This document shows, piece after piece, positions 1 to 5,672 of a stretch of DNA of 5,672 nt. The notes beneath the pieces were generated by a model, which ran no database searches, was not told the origin of the DNA, and was given only the letters and a program-made list of their open reading frames with translations. The first letter of the stretch is position 1. Every line of letters starts with the position of its first letter. A program made the translations under genes and the position numbers. Source of the DNA: an uncultured Planctomycetales bacterium (lineage in GTDB: Bacteria > Planctomycetota > Planctomycetia > Isosphaerales > Isosphaeraceae); contig CALKTZ010001250.1 of NCBI GenBank assembly GCA_937997355.1, positions 1 to 5,672 of the forward strand, written 5' to 3'.

Positions 1-818
1 GCGACCACGCTGCCGAGTCCCCCGTGCGCCAGGTGTTCCTCGGCGACGACCAGGGCGCCGGTCTCCTTGGCCGCGGCCACCAGGGCATCGCGGTCGATCG
101 GCTTGACCGTGTGCATATCGAGCACCCGGGCCTGGATCCCATCGGCGGCGAGGGCTTCGGCCGCATCGAGCGCGGGAGCGACGAGCAGGCCATTGGCGAC
201 GATCGTGAGGTCGGTCCCCTGGCGAAGCTGATTCGCCTTGCCGATCTTGAACTCGTGCGAGCCGGCGGCATAAATCTTCGGCACGTCGGGACGGCCGACC
301 CGCAGGTAGACCGGCCCCTTGTAGTCGAGCATGGCGGCGGTGGCGGCCTTGGCCGACTCTTCATCGGCCGGGACGATCACCACGAATCCCGGCAGGGCGC
401 AGGCCAGCGCGACGTCTTCGATCCCCATCTGGGACGCGCCGTCCTCGCCGATGGAGATCCCGGCATGGCTGCCGACGACCTTGACGTCGAGTCCCGGATA
501 GGCGACCGACATCCGAAGCTGGTCGTAGGCGTTGCAGGTGATGAACGCGGCGAAGCTGGAGACGAGACTCGTCTTCCCCGAGCTGGCGATGCCGGCGGCC
601 ACTCCGACCAGGTTGCTCTCGGCGATCCCGATGTTGAAGAAACGATCCGGATACTTATGGCCGAACCATTCGGTCCTCGTGGAATTGCTGACGTCGGCAT
701 CCACGACGACCAGGTTCGGGTGGTTCGCCCCGAGAGCTTCCAGAGCCCTGCCGAACGCGTCTCGCGTGGCCTTGCCCAACTCGCGTTTTGACTGAAGCGC
801 GGAAGAAGCACCAGCCAT
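1..818 (-). CDS. transketolase C-terminal subunit (3' end beyond window)
   Basis: This is the second half of a split transketolase, carrying the pyrimidine-binding and C-terminal domains. It would pair with the N-terminal subunit encoded just upstream to move two-carbon ketol units between sugar phosphates in the cytoplasm. I translated 272 codons by hand. Visible signatures are DADVS (about residue 40), GIAESN (64-69, containing the glutamate that activates thiamine diphosphate), SHAGISIGEDGASQMG (117-132), MHTVKPID (235-242) and AEEHLAHGGLGS (259-270). The ATG at 818-816 follows AAGGAG with 6 bases between, which settles the start. The frame is open to the window edge with no stop; family members usually have a little over 300 residues, so about 40 are missing here. 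A 1-deoxyxylulose-5-phosphate synthase or pyruvate dehydrogenase E1 beta subunit shares the fold, but the motifs and the neighbouring N-subunit favour transketolase. Confidence 0.93.
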   Translation of the reverse strand, partial: MAGASSALQSKRELGKATRDAFGRALEALGANHPNLVVVDADVSNSTRTEWFGHKYPDRFFNIGIAESNLVGVAAGIASSGKTSLVSSFAAFITCNAYDQLRMSVAYPGLDVKVVGSHAGISIGEDGASQMGIEDVALACALPGFVVIVPADEESAKAATAAMLDYKGPVYLRVGRPDVPKIYAAGSHEFKIGKANQLRQGTDLTIVANGLLVAPALDAAEALAADGIQARVLDMHTVKPIDRDALVAAAKETGALVVAEEHLAHGGLGSVV

Positions 819-823
819 GAATG

Positions 824-830
824 TCTCCTT
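824..830 (-). promoter_or_regulatory. Shine-Dalgarno site of the transketolase C-subunit gene
   Basis: The minus strand reads AAGGAGA, with 6 bases between AAGGAG and the ATG at 818-816. It is the clearest ribosome binding site in the window and fixes the start of the C-subunit. It also indicates independent translation initiation rather than coupling to the N-subunit gene, which ends 271 bases upstream. Confidence 0.8.
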
Positions 831-904
831 TTTCTACTCTGCCGCTCGAAGGGACGGATCAACGATCTTGAGAGTCGTCGCCACTCTTTTCCGGATCGAG
901 TCGG

Positions 905-918
905 CGCGAAATTTCGCG
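905..918. repeat. 14-bp perfect palindrome upstream of the transketolase C-subunit
   Basis: CGCGAAATTTCGCG reads the same on both strands. It lies about 87 bases upstream of the C-subunit start, in the 271-base gap between the two transketolase genes. The AT centre with GC arms would suit a dimeric regulator operator. However, a palindrome of this length is expected about once in every few windows of this size by chance, and no convincing promoter hexamers were found beside it. Confidence 0.4.
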
Positions 919-1089
919 AACGATGAGAAGTTGTACCGTTGAGATCATGGGCAGGATCGGAATCCGACTCGGAATGATCGCGGGTCGGAAACCGATCGCT
1001 CGTCTTGCTACTGCCCGAGACGATTCATGGAGAGGCCGACCTGGCGATTGACAAGCCACGCGAGCGGATCAAGAGGCCGAACGCCGGTG

Positions 1090-1938
1090 TCAGCAAGAGA
1101 ATCCTTGCTCCACCTCGGCGAGCGCCTCGGCGAGATATTTCTCCGGAAGCGGCTTGCCGTGGAAGTTGAGGTCTCCCAGCTTGGTGAGCAGCTTGAGGAT
1201 GCCCTGCCCCTTGTGCGTCAGGGAGACGATCGCGGTGGGCTGTCCCTCGATGGCTCGGGCACGTTCGAGGGCCTTGAGGACCTCGCGCATGTCGTTGCCG
1301 TTGATCACCTGGGTGTGCCAGCCGAAGGCCGTCAGCTTCCCGTCGATCGGGTCCATGTTCAGGACGTCTTCGGCGGCACCGGTCTGCTGATAGTGGTTGC
1401 GATCGACGATCAGTGTGAGGTTGTCGAGCTTGTATTTGGCGGCGGAGGCGGCGGCTTCCCCGTTCTGCCCTTCCCCCATCTCACCATCGCCCGTCATGAC
1501 GTAGGTGTGATAGCTCTTCTTGTCGACGCGGGCGGCCAACGAATGTCCGACGCCGATCGAGAGCCCCTGTCCGAGCGACCCGGTGGAGGCTTCAACCCCC
1601 GGCAACCTCTTCATATTGGGATGCCCCTCCACGGGGCTGCCCAACTTTCTCAGGGTCATGATCTCGTCGTGAGGGAAATAGCCGCTCTGCCCCAGGGCCG
1701 CGTAGAGCACGGGCGCGGCATGCCCCTTCGAGAGGATGAACCGGTCTCGATCGGGCCAGTGCGGATTCTTGGGGTCGTGCCGCAAGAATCCGCCGAAATA
1801 GAGGGCCGTGACGACCTCAGTCGCGGAGAGCGAGCTGCTGGGATGGCCGGAACCGGCCTCGGTCGTCATCTTCAAGATGTCCTGGCGGATCGACTTGGCT
1901 CGATCCTGTAGTACGCCAAGATTGTCGGACACAGGCAT
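1090..1938 (-). CDS. transketolase N-terminal subunit
   Basis: This is the first half of a split transketolase, the thiamine-diphosphate (PP) domain, 282 residues long and normal for stand-alone N-subunits. Motifs in order are GSGHPSSSLSA (29-39), SKGHAAPVLYAAL (70-82), GSLGQGL (120-126) and the cofactor motif GDGEMGEGQ (150-158), ending at VDRN (178-181); GDG and Asn181 are expected to hold Mg2+ and diphosphate. FHGKP (259-263) supplies a late histidine. I chose the ATG at 1938-1936 because family homology begins right after it and GAGGAG lies upstream, although only 3 bases separate AGGAG from ATG, which is tight. The frame stays open to a TTG at 2031, but those 31 extra codons (rich in Arg, Gly and Pro) look non-coding. 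The C-subunit gene follows in the same direction, so the two products should form one enzyme. Confidence 0.93.
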   Translation of the reverse strand: MPVSDNLGVLQDRAKSIRQDILKMTTEAGSGHPSSSLSATEVVTALYFGGFLRHDPKNPHWPDRDRFILSKGHAAPVLYAALGQSGYFPHDEIMTLRKLGSPVEGHPNMKRLPGVEASTGSLGQGLSIGVGHSLAARVDKKSYHTYVMTGDGEMGEGQNGEAAASAAKYKLDNLTLIVDRNHYQQTGAAEDVLNMDPIDGKLTAFGWHTQVINGNDMREVLKALERARAIEGQPTAIVSLTHKGQGILKLLTKLGDLNFHGKPLPEKYLAEALAEVEQGFSC

Positions 1939-1950
1939 GGACTCCTCGTC

Positions 1951-1978
1951 TCTCGGCGCTCCCGCCCTCCCGCCGAGA
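1951..1978 (-). promoter_or_regulatory. 5'-leader hairpin next to the transketolase N-subunit Shine-Dalgarno site
   Basis: A perfect 8-bp GC-rich inverted repeat, TCTCGGCG and CGCCGAGA, encloses a 12-base loop. On the transcript its 3' arm ends about 3 bases before GAGGAG and about 12 before the ATG. No U-tract follows, so it is not an intrinsic terminator. It may affect ribosome access or transcript stability, but no known element is recognised. Confidence 0.4.
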
Positions 1979-2009
1979 CATCGGCTCGCGATCCTGGGCC
2001 CGGGAACAG

Positions 2010-2032
2010 CTCGAGAATAAACTCTTCTCAAG
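2010..2032 (-). repeat. inverted repeat in the leuA to transketolase gap
   Basis: On the minus strand CTTGAGAA and TTCTCGAG form an 8-pair stem (one G-T pair) around a 7-base loop, 72 bases upstream of the transketolase N-subunit start. It sits in a locally AT-richer stretch where a promoter could lie, but the best hexamers (TTGGTG, 17 bases, TATTCT) are poor matches. It could be an operator or chance; no U-tract follows. Confidence 0.25.
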
Positions 2033-2095
2033 TGAGCACCAAAGTTACCGACGAGTCGATGCTTCGGGCAAGAGGCTACCCAACTTCGCCCCCCG

Positions 2096-3706
2096 TCAGG
2101 CCCCCGCCCCGGGCCGGCCGAGGACCTCCCTTTGCTGGCCCAGCTCCCTCCGGGTGGCGATCGCGTTCACCGCGTTGATGTAGGCCATGGCCGAGGCTTC
2201 CACGATATCGGTCGATGCCGCGCGGCCCCGGAAGCTCCGGTCGTTGCTCTCGACTTCCAGTTCGAGGGTCACCTCCCCCTGGGCATCGTTCCCCTTGCTG
2301 ACGCTCCGCACCACGAATTCGCGGAGGTTTGCACGCACGCCCGTCACCCGCTCGACCGCCTTGAAGATCGCGTCGACCGGGCCGTCTCCGATCGCGGCGT
2401 CCTGGACGATCTCGCCATCCGGCCTGCGAATCGAGATCGTGGCGGTCGGCAAGACGCTCGTGCCGCAGGTCGTGTGCAGCGAGAGCAATTCCCAGTGTTT
2501 GGAGTCGTCGTCCAGCAGCTTCTCGATCAGGACGACCAGGTCCTCGTCGTAGACTTCTTTCTTCTTGTCGGCGAGCGCCTTGAAGTCGTCGAAGACCCCG
2601 GCGAGTTGCTCGTCGGTCAGGTTGAAACCCAGCTCGACGACCCGCTCCCGGAGGGCGTGACGCCCGGAATGCTTGCCCAGGACCAGGTCGGTTCGGGGCA
2701 CGCCGACATCCTCCGGCTTCATGATCTCGTAGGTCGAGCGTTCCTTGAGCATTCCGTCCTGATGGATTCCCGACTCATGGGCGAAGGCGTTGCGGCCGAC
2801 GATCGCCTTGTTCCGCTGCACACCGAGTCCCGTGATCGTCGAGAGCATCCGGCTCATGGGATAGAGCCGCTCCGAACGAATCCCCGTCCAGAGGCCGTAA
2901 TAGTCGAACCGGGTCTTCAGGGCCATCACGATCTCTTCGAGCGCCGCATTGCCGGCCCGTTCGCCGATCCCGTTGATCGTGCATTCCACCTGCCGCGCGC
3001 CGGCCTCGCAACCGGCCAGCGTGTTGGCGACGGCCAGCCCCAGATCATCGTGACAGTGGGTGCTGATCACCGCGCGATCGATGTTCGGGACCCCCTCCTT
3101 GAGTGCGCGAATCACCTTGGCATACTGGCTGGGGGTGGCATAGCCGACGGTGTCCGGGATGTTGACCGTGGTGGCCCCGGCGTCGATGGCCGCTTCGACG
3201 ACCTCCTTGAGAAAGTCGATCTCGGTGCGGGCGGCATCCTCGGGGCTGAATTCGATATCCTGGCAAAGCGCCTTGGCCCGGCGGACCCCGGCGACCGCCT
3301 TCTCGATGATCTGGGCCTTCGTCATGCGGAGCTTATGCTCGCGATGGATCGCCGAGGTCGCGAGGAAGACATGAATCCGAGGATGCTGGGCAAACTGGAT
3401 CGCTTCCCAGGCGCGGTCGATATCGCGATCGTTGCAGCGGGCGAGGGCGCAGATGGAGGCCCCCGCAATCTCGGCGGCGATCGCCCGGACCGCCTCGAAA
3501 TCGCCGACCGAGGCGATCGGGAAGCCCGCCTCGATGATATCGACCCCCAACGCCGCGAGCGCACGGGCGATCTCGAGCTTTTCCGGAGTATTCATGCTCG
3601 ACCCCGGCGACTGTTCGCCATCGCGCAAGGTCGTGTCGAAGATTCGAATTCGATCGGCTTCGGGCAGGGATGTGATCGCTGTCGGAGACGTGTAGGACAT
3701 CGTCAT
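2096..3706 (-). CDS. leuA: 2-isopropylmalate synthase
   Basis: The enzyme catalyses the committed step of leucine synthesis: acetyl-CoA plus 2-oxoisovalerate gives 2-isopropylmalate, in the cytoplasm. The 536 residues match the usual bacterial length. The TIM-barrel catalytic domain starts with RIFDTTLRDGEQSPG (21-35) and continues through NIPDTVGYATP (182-192). Metal-binding STHCHDDLG follows at 215-223 (His217 and His219), then NGIGERAGN (245-253). The linker region has HESGIHQDG (310-318) and LGKHSGRH (343-350). The C-terminal leucine-sensing domain, about 405-520, includes GDGPVDAIFKAV (441-452) and STDIVEASAMAYINAVN (498-514), so feedback inhibition should be intact. The ATG at 3706 has a weak GAGAG upstream; a second ATG lies two codons later. 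Citramalate and homocitrate synthases are relatives, but this regulatory domain and the leucine leader in front argue for LeuA. Confidence 0.96.
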   Translation of the reverse strand: MTMSYTSPTAITSLPEADRIRIFDTTLRDGEQSPGSSMNTPEKLEIARALAALGVDIIEAGFPIASVGDFEAVRAIAAEIAGASICALARCNDRDIDRAWEAIQFAQHPRIHVFLATSAIHREHKLRMTKAQIIEKAVAGVRRAKALCQDIEFSPEDAARTEIDFLKEVVEAAIDAGATTVNIPDTVGYATPSQYAKVIRALKEGVPNIDRAVISTHCHDDLGLAVANTLAGCEAGARQVECTINGIGERAGNAALEEIVMALKTRFDYYGLWTGIRSERLYPMSRMLSTITGLGVQRNKAIVGRNAFAHESGIHQDGMLKERSTYEIMKPEDVGVPRTDLVLGKHSGRHALRERVVELGFNLTDEQLAGVFDDFKALADKKKEVYDEDLVVLIEKLLDDDSKHWELLSLHTTCGTSVLPTATISIRRPDGEIVQDAAIGDGPVDAIFKAVERVTGVRANLREFVVRSVSKGNDAQGEVTLELEVESNDRSFRGRAASTDIVEASAMAYINAVNAIATRRELGQQREVLGRPGAGA

Positions 3707-3856
3707 CGGACTCTCTCTTGGTCGTTACCAAGTTGGTTCAATGGGATCGAAACACACCAATTATCCGAGGAGTGGGCACCTTCGAAGGACCGGGCACCCT
3801 TCGCGAGAATGATCTTGCGCCCCGACCGACATGACGGCTTGACTCGGATCTGTCCG

Positions 3857-3904
3857 AAAACGACAAAAGCCCCGAGCTCCACCGATCAGGCGGGTCTCAG
3901 GGCT
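3857..3904 (-). terminator. intrinsic terminator (attenuator) of the leuA leader
   Basis: On the minus strand AGCCCTGAG (3904-3896) pairs with CTCGGGGCT (3876-3868) over nine pairs, one of them G-U. Inside, CCGCC pairs with GGTGG (one G-U) around the loop TGATC, with a 2x2 internal loop between the two stems. The hairpin is followed at once by TTTGTCGTTTT. It lies after the leader peptide stop and 150 bases before leuA, pointing into leuA, as an attenuator should. It could also stop read-through from the sheath-protein gene, but the leuA promoter lies upstream of it, so leuA transcripts must pass it. Confidence 0.82.
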
Positions 3905-3951
3905 GGCCTTAAAACTTCGCTCACAGCGAGCGCGTGAACCCTAAGAACCCG
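3891..3951 (-). promoter_or_regulatory. antiterminator pairing of the leuA leader
   Basis: CGGGTTCTTAGGGTT (3951-3937), which spans the leader-peptide stop codon, can pair with AGCCCTGAGACCCG (3904-3891). This gives 14 pairs, including two G-U, and one bulged U. The second strand contains the whole nine-base 5' arm of the terminator, so the two structures exclude each other. The loop between holds a small hairpin, TCGCT-GTG-AGCGA (3929-3917). An upstream stretch inside the leucine codons, GAACCTT (3998-3992), can pair with AGGGTTC (3942-3936) for seven pairs, giving the expected third, anti-antiterminator state. Pairings were found by eye, without energy calculation. Confidence 0.75.
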
Positions 3952-4015
3952 TATGCACCCGGCCGGTAAGGCCGAGCGTAAGGCTAAGTCGAAGGTTCAG
4001 TCGCGCGATTTGCAT
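3941..4015 (-). CDS. leuL: leucine leader peptide (attenuator peptide)
   Basis: This is a 24-residue reading frame with ATG at 4015-4013 and TAG at 3943-3941. Its core is RLNLRLSLTLGL, with leucine at residues 6, 8, 10, 12, 14 and 16, every second codon. Four of the six are CTT, a minority leucine codon in the transketolase C-subunit gene (about 3 of 24). GGAG precedes the ATG by 7 bases. The frame is also open to ATGs at 4051 and 4057 behind a GGAGG, but those lie in or beside the -10 element of the likely promoter and so would not be transcribed from it. The peptide is expected to have no function of its own; its translation would sense charged tRNA-Leu and set leuA expression. With the ribosome at the last leucine codon, its leading edge would fall just short of the antiterminator strand at 3951. 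The symbol leuL is given by analogy with enterobacterial leader peptides. Confidence 0.85.
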   Translation of the reverse strand: MQIARLNLRLSLTLGLTGRVHTGS

Positions 4016-4052
4016 CTGTGGGCTCCGAGGATTGGCTCCTGCCAACACCATG

Positions 4053-4082
4053 ATCATATTCCTCCAGACCGGCCAAGGTCAA
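4053..4082 (-). promoter_or_regulatory. sigma-70-type promoter of the leuL-leuA unit
   Basis: On the minus strand TTGACC (4082-4077) and TATGAT (4058-4053) are separated by 18 bases; each hexamer matches the housekeeping consensus at five of six positions. Transcription would start near 4046, about 31 bases before the leader-peptide ATG, and yield a leader RNA of about 340 bases ahead of leuA. The promoter begins 55 bases after the end of the sheath-protein gene. Planctomycete promoters are little characterised, so the call relies on consensus match and position. Confidence 0.72.
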
Positions 4083-4137
4083 TGGGGAAAGTCGGACGCC
4101 GAGCGTTGGAGTGATGTTCCCCGCACCCGCCGTATCG

Positions 4138-5256
4138 TCAATCAGACTCGGGCTCGCGAAACAAGGTTCGAAACCCATTGATCACGAGGGAATCGCCGTC
4201 CCGGGAACTTTGCAGCCCCGTGTATCCAAGCTCTCGCAACTCCGCGTCCCGCCGACGGTCCAGGACGATTTCCGCCGGCCCATTGACGACGGTGTCTCCG
4301 TCCTCATCCTTCGTGTAGAAGTAGAGCTGCCGGCCAATCCTGGCGCCAGACTCGAAAAGCTCATTCACTCCTTCACGGCCTTCCTGAGTAAAGGCATCAT
4401 TCACGACGGTCGCCACGAGATAGACGGCACTCATCCAGGTGAGTCGTCCTGGATCGACCGAACCGGCATCTCGACCCAACTCCTCGAACGGAAACTCCTC
4501 GACGACCGAGGTATCCGCCCCGTAAGGGGGCCGGGCCAGAATCCGGGGCATCGCCAGGACCACCGATTGCGCCGCCTCCGAGGCTCTCAATTGATTCCAG
4601 GCTCGGGCGGATTCCGGATCGCCCCCCTCCCCCAGCACTGCATCATCGTCGAGCTCGGACCAGCTTGCCAAACCGCAGTGGGTCGGCGAGCCCGAGGCCA
4701 GCACCAGGCAACCGGCCGACGCCGCGACGTTCGCCAACTTGCCCAGCAAGGTGATATCGTCCGGACAACTCGCGAAATCGTGATCATCCACCAGGACCGC
4801 GTACGGCTCTTCCCCCTCCTGTTCTCGATAAGCATTGAGCTTTCGCGAAAGCCGGCTCGACTCGATCGCGGATTCCGAGGCGAGATCCTCGGCAAGCTCG
4901 GATTTGGACACGTTCAGGACCCGGATCTTGAGCGAGGAATCGGTCTCGCTCCGTCGAACCAGTTCGAACAGACCTCGCCATGAAGCTTCGAGCGCCTGGA
5001 ACGTCGGATCGTGGAGGATCTTCGCGAGTTGGTCGGAGACCTTCCGCTCGATCCATCGGATGACGTTCTGGGCGGTCTCGGAAGTATTCTTACTCCTCGA
5101 GATCGTTCCTTTCAACGCATCGCCGATCAGCGATTTGACGATATCGGGCGTTTCCGAACGCTCCTCGCGGCGGGTCGCGCCGAGGACCTGACCGAGCAGG
5201 CCCATATCTTCCGAGTCATCCGATGCGGGTGTTGAGTTCGGATCGTGAGCGCTCAT
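4138..5256 (-). CDS. type VI secretion contractile sheath domain protein (TssC-like), short form
   Basis: The 372 residues resemble the N-terminal and middle parts of TssC/VipB, the large subunit of the cytoplasmic contractile sheath of type VI secretion systems. Recognised blocks, in order, are HDPTFQALEASWRGLFELV (82-100), LKIRVLNVSKSEL (109-121), MPRILARPPYGADT (236-249) with VEEFPFEE (252-259), and PAEIVLDRRRDAELRELGY (327-345). Usual TssC proteins have about 490 residues; this one stops near where the C-terminal TssC domain begins, and no other minus-strand frame after the stop resumes it. The ATG at 5256-5254 is preferred because sheath-like sequence follows it, though no Shine-Dalgarno site is visible. 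A GTG at 5325 that overlaps the upstream stop codon would add 23 residues and imply translational coupling. No other secretion genes are visible here, so function as a sheath is inferred from homology. Confidence 0.8.
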   Translation of the reverse strand: MSAHDPNSTPASDDSEDMGLLGQVLGATRREERSETPDIVKSLIGDALKGTISRSKNTSETAQNVIRWIERKVSDQLAKILHDPTFQALEASWRGLFELVRRSETDSSLKIRVLNVSKSELAEDLASESAIESSRLSRKLNAYREQEGEEPYAVLVDDHDFASCPDDITLLGKLANVAASAGCLVLASGSPTHCGLASWSELDDDAVLGEGGDPESARAWNQLRASEAAQSVVLAMPRILARPPYGADTSVVEEFPFEELGRDAGSVDPGRLTWMSAVYLVATVVNDAFTQEGREGVNELFESGARIGRQLYFYTKDEDGDTVVNGPAEIVLDRRRDAELRELGYTGLQSSRDGDSLVINGFRTLFREPESD

Positions 5257-5321
5257 GGGATCGTGCCACAGGATAAGGTGAATGGATTGGTCTTCCCAGA
5301 AAATCCCGCGTTGGCGTGAAT

Positions 5322-5672
5322 TCACTTCTCGACTTCGAGCCGCCCTCGGAGGCCCCCATCCTCGAAGTTGATGCCGAAATCCGCCTTGCGGAAATCCGGC
5401 AGCGGATTCTTCAGATCCTGCCCGTCGACCGGCTCACCGGGTTGTCCCACGGCGGTCGATTTCATCGTCTGCCAGCGCTCATCCCAGACGTATTTCCCCC
5501 CCGCCGGACAGATCAATCGTTCTCCCCAAAGCTCCTCATGCATCTGCACCGGGTCTCGATCGGGGAAGAGCCGGCGCCATTCGGTGAGGATCGGCAGATT
5601 GTTCCAGCTCTGCTCCCGCGCCAGGTCTTGATACCCGACGGCACTGAGCCCTTTCAACAGGCCCCAACCACC
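5322..5672 (-). CDS. unrecognised protein, C-terminal part (5' end beyond window)
   Basis: The frame is open from the window edge to a TGA at 5324-5322 and gives 116 residues. A TTG at 5657 could be a start, but the reading continues upstream of it without a stop (GGWGLL), so the gene most likely begins outside the window. The visible part is soluble-looking, with no membrane segment. It has one cysteine, in LICPAGGKYVWDE, a CP-x-GG-x-Y pattern that I associate loosely with C-terminal ends of large planctomycete proteins of unknown function. It ends in a charged stretch, GLRGRLEVEK. The stop overlaps a possible GTG start of the TssC-like gene, and the gap to that gene's preferred ATG is only 65 bases, so the two are probably in one operon and may act together. 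No function is assigned. Confidence 0.65.
   Translation of the reverse strand, partial: GGWGLLKGLSAVGYQDLAREQSWNNLPILTEWRRLFPDRDPVQMHEELWGERLICPAGGKYVWDERWQTMKSTAVGQPGEPVDGQDLKNPLPDFRKADFGINFEDGGLRGRLEVEK

Noticed and set aside
24..791. Plus-strand open frame opposite the transketolase C-subunit
   Set aside because: The minus strand carries clear transketolase motifs with a good ribosome site; the plus-strand product has no recognisable domain.
859..1059. 66-codon minus-strand frame with a GTG start in the gap between the transketolase genes
   Set aside because: No ribosome binding site, no recognisable sequence, and a composition typical of out-of-frame GC-rich DNA.
1027..1911. Plus-strand open frame opposite the transketolase N-subunit
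   Set aside because: It is a shadow of a well-supported gene and shows GC-skewed composition without motifs.
3727..3737. ACCAA-G-TTGGT inverted repeat 21 bases upstream of the leuA start
   Set aside because: Five-base arms are common by chance and it matches no known operator.
3774..3798. Direct repeat GGGCACC with an 18-base period and the palindrome CCTTCGAAGG in the leuA leader
   Set aside because: The units are short, no regulator is recognised, and chance is a sufficient explanation.
2132..3937. Very long open frame on the plus strand (about 600 codons) opposite leuA
   Set aside because: It is antisense to a clear LeuA along most of its length, and its product has the Arg/Asp/Gly/Val-rich composition typical of a GC-rich shadow frame; no family motif is seen.
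3941..4057. Longer 36- or 38-residue version of the leader peptide behind a GGAGG
   Set aside because: The GGAGG and the upstream ATGs fall inside or beside the promoter spacer and -10 element, so they should not be in the transcript; the ATG at 4015 has its own GGAG 7 bases away.
4086..4124. Possible terminator after the TssC-like gene (GGGGAA...TTTCCCC enclosing ACGC-TCG-GCGT)
   Set aside because: The outer stem spans a long loop and no U-tract follows, so it does not qualify as an intrinsic terminator.
3984..4178. 64-codon minus-strand frame overlapping the end of the TssC-like gene and the leucine leader
   Set aside because: It is in a different frame from both, has no TssC C-domain similarity and no clear ribosome site; it runs through the promoter and leader.
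1..5672. tRNA, rRNA, CRISPR array, insertion sequence or phage attachment site
   Set aside because: No spaced repeats, terminal inverted repeats with transposase, or RNA-gene signatures were found on either strand by eye.

Overview
The window is GC-rich and all recognisable genes lie on the minus strand, so it reads right to left. Shine-Dalgarno sites are patchy, the transketolase is split into two subunits, and there is a divergent, shortened TssC-like contractile sheath protein. Together these suggest a planctomycete, possibly of the Isosphaeraceae. That placement is inference from gene content and style, not from a marker gene.

Layout in transcription order. (1) 5672-5322: the C-terminal end of an unrecognised protein whose start lies outside the window. 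(2) 5256-4138: a TssC-like sheath-domain protein of 372 residues that ends where the C-terminal TssC domain should begin; it is probably co-transcribed with (1). (3) 4137-3707: a 431-base gap that holds no ordinary gene but carries a leucine-attenuation region. It has a sigma-70-type promoter (TTGACC, 18 bases, TATGAT), a 24-codon leader peptide with leucine at every second codon, an antiterminator pairing, and an intrinsic terminator that shares a strand with it. (4) 3706-2096: leuA, a full-length 2-isopropylmalate synthase with its allosteric domain. (5) 1938-1090: the N-terminal, thiamine-diphosphate-binding transketolase subunit. (6) 818 to the window edge: the C-terminal transketolase subunit, lacking only its last few dozen residues. 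Being open at the edge, it is easy to overlook.

The most interesting element is the leader in front of leuA. If ribosomes stall on the leucine codons when charged tRNA-Leu is scarce, the RNA just downstream of the stalled ribosome can pair with the first arm of the terminator and let transcription run into leuA. If the leader is translated through to its stop codon, the ribosome covers that RNA and the terminator can form. The geometry fits classical attenuation closely. LeuA also keeps its C-terminal leucine-sensing domain, so leucine would act on both transcription and enzyme activity.

The two transketolase genes form one functional unit (pentose phosphate pathway or a related ketol transfer), separated by 271 bases. 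No tRNA, rRNA, CRISPR array, insertion sequence or clear horizontal-transfer boundary was seen.
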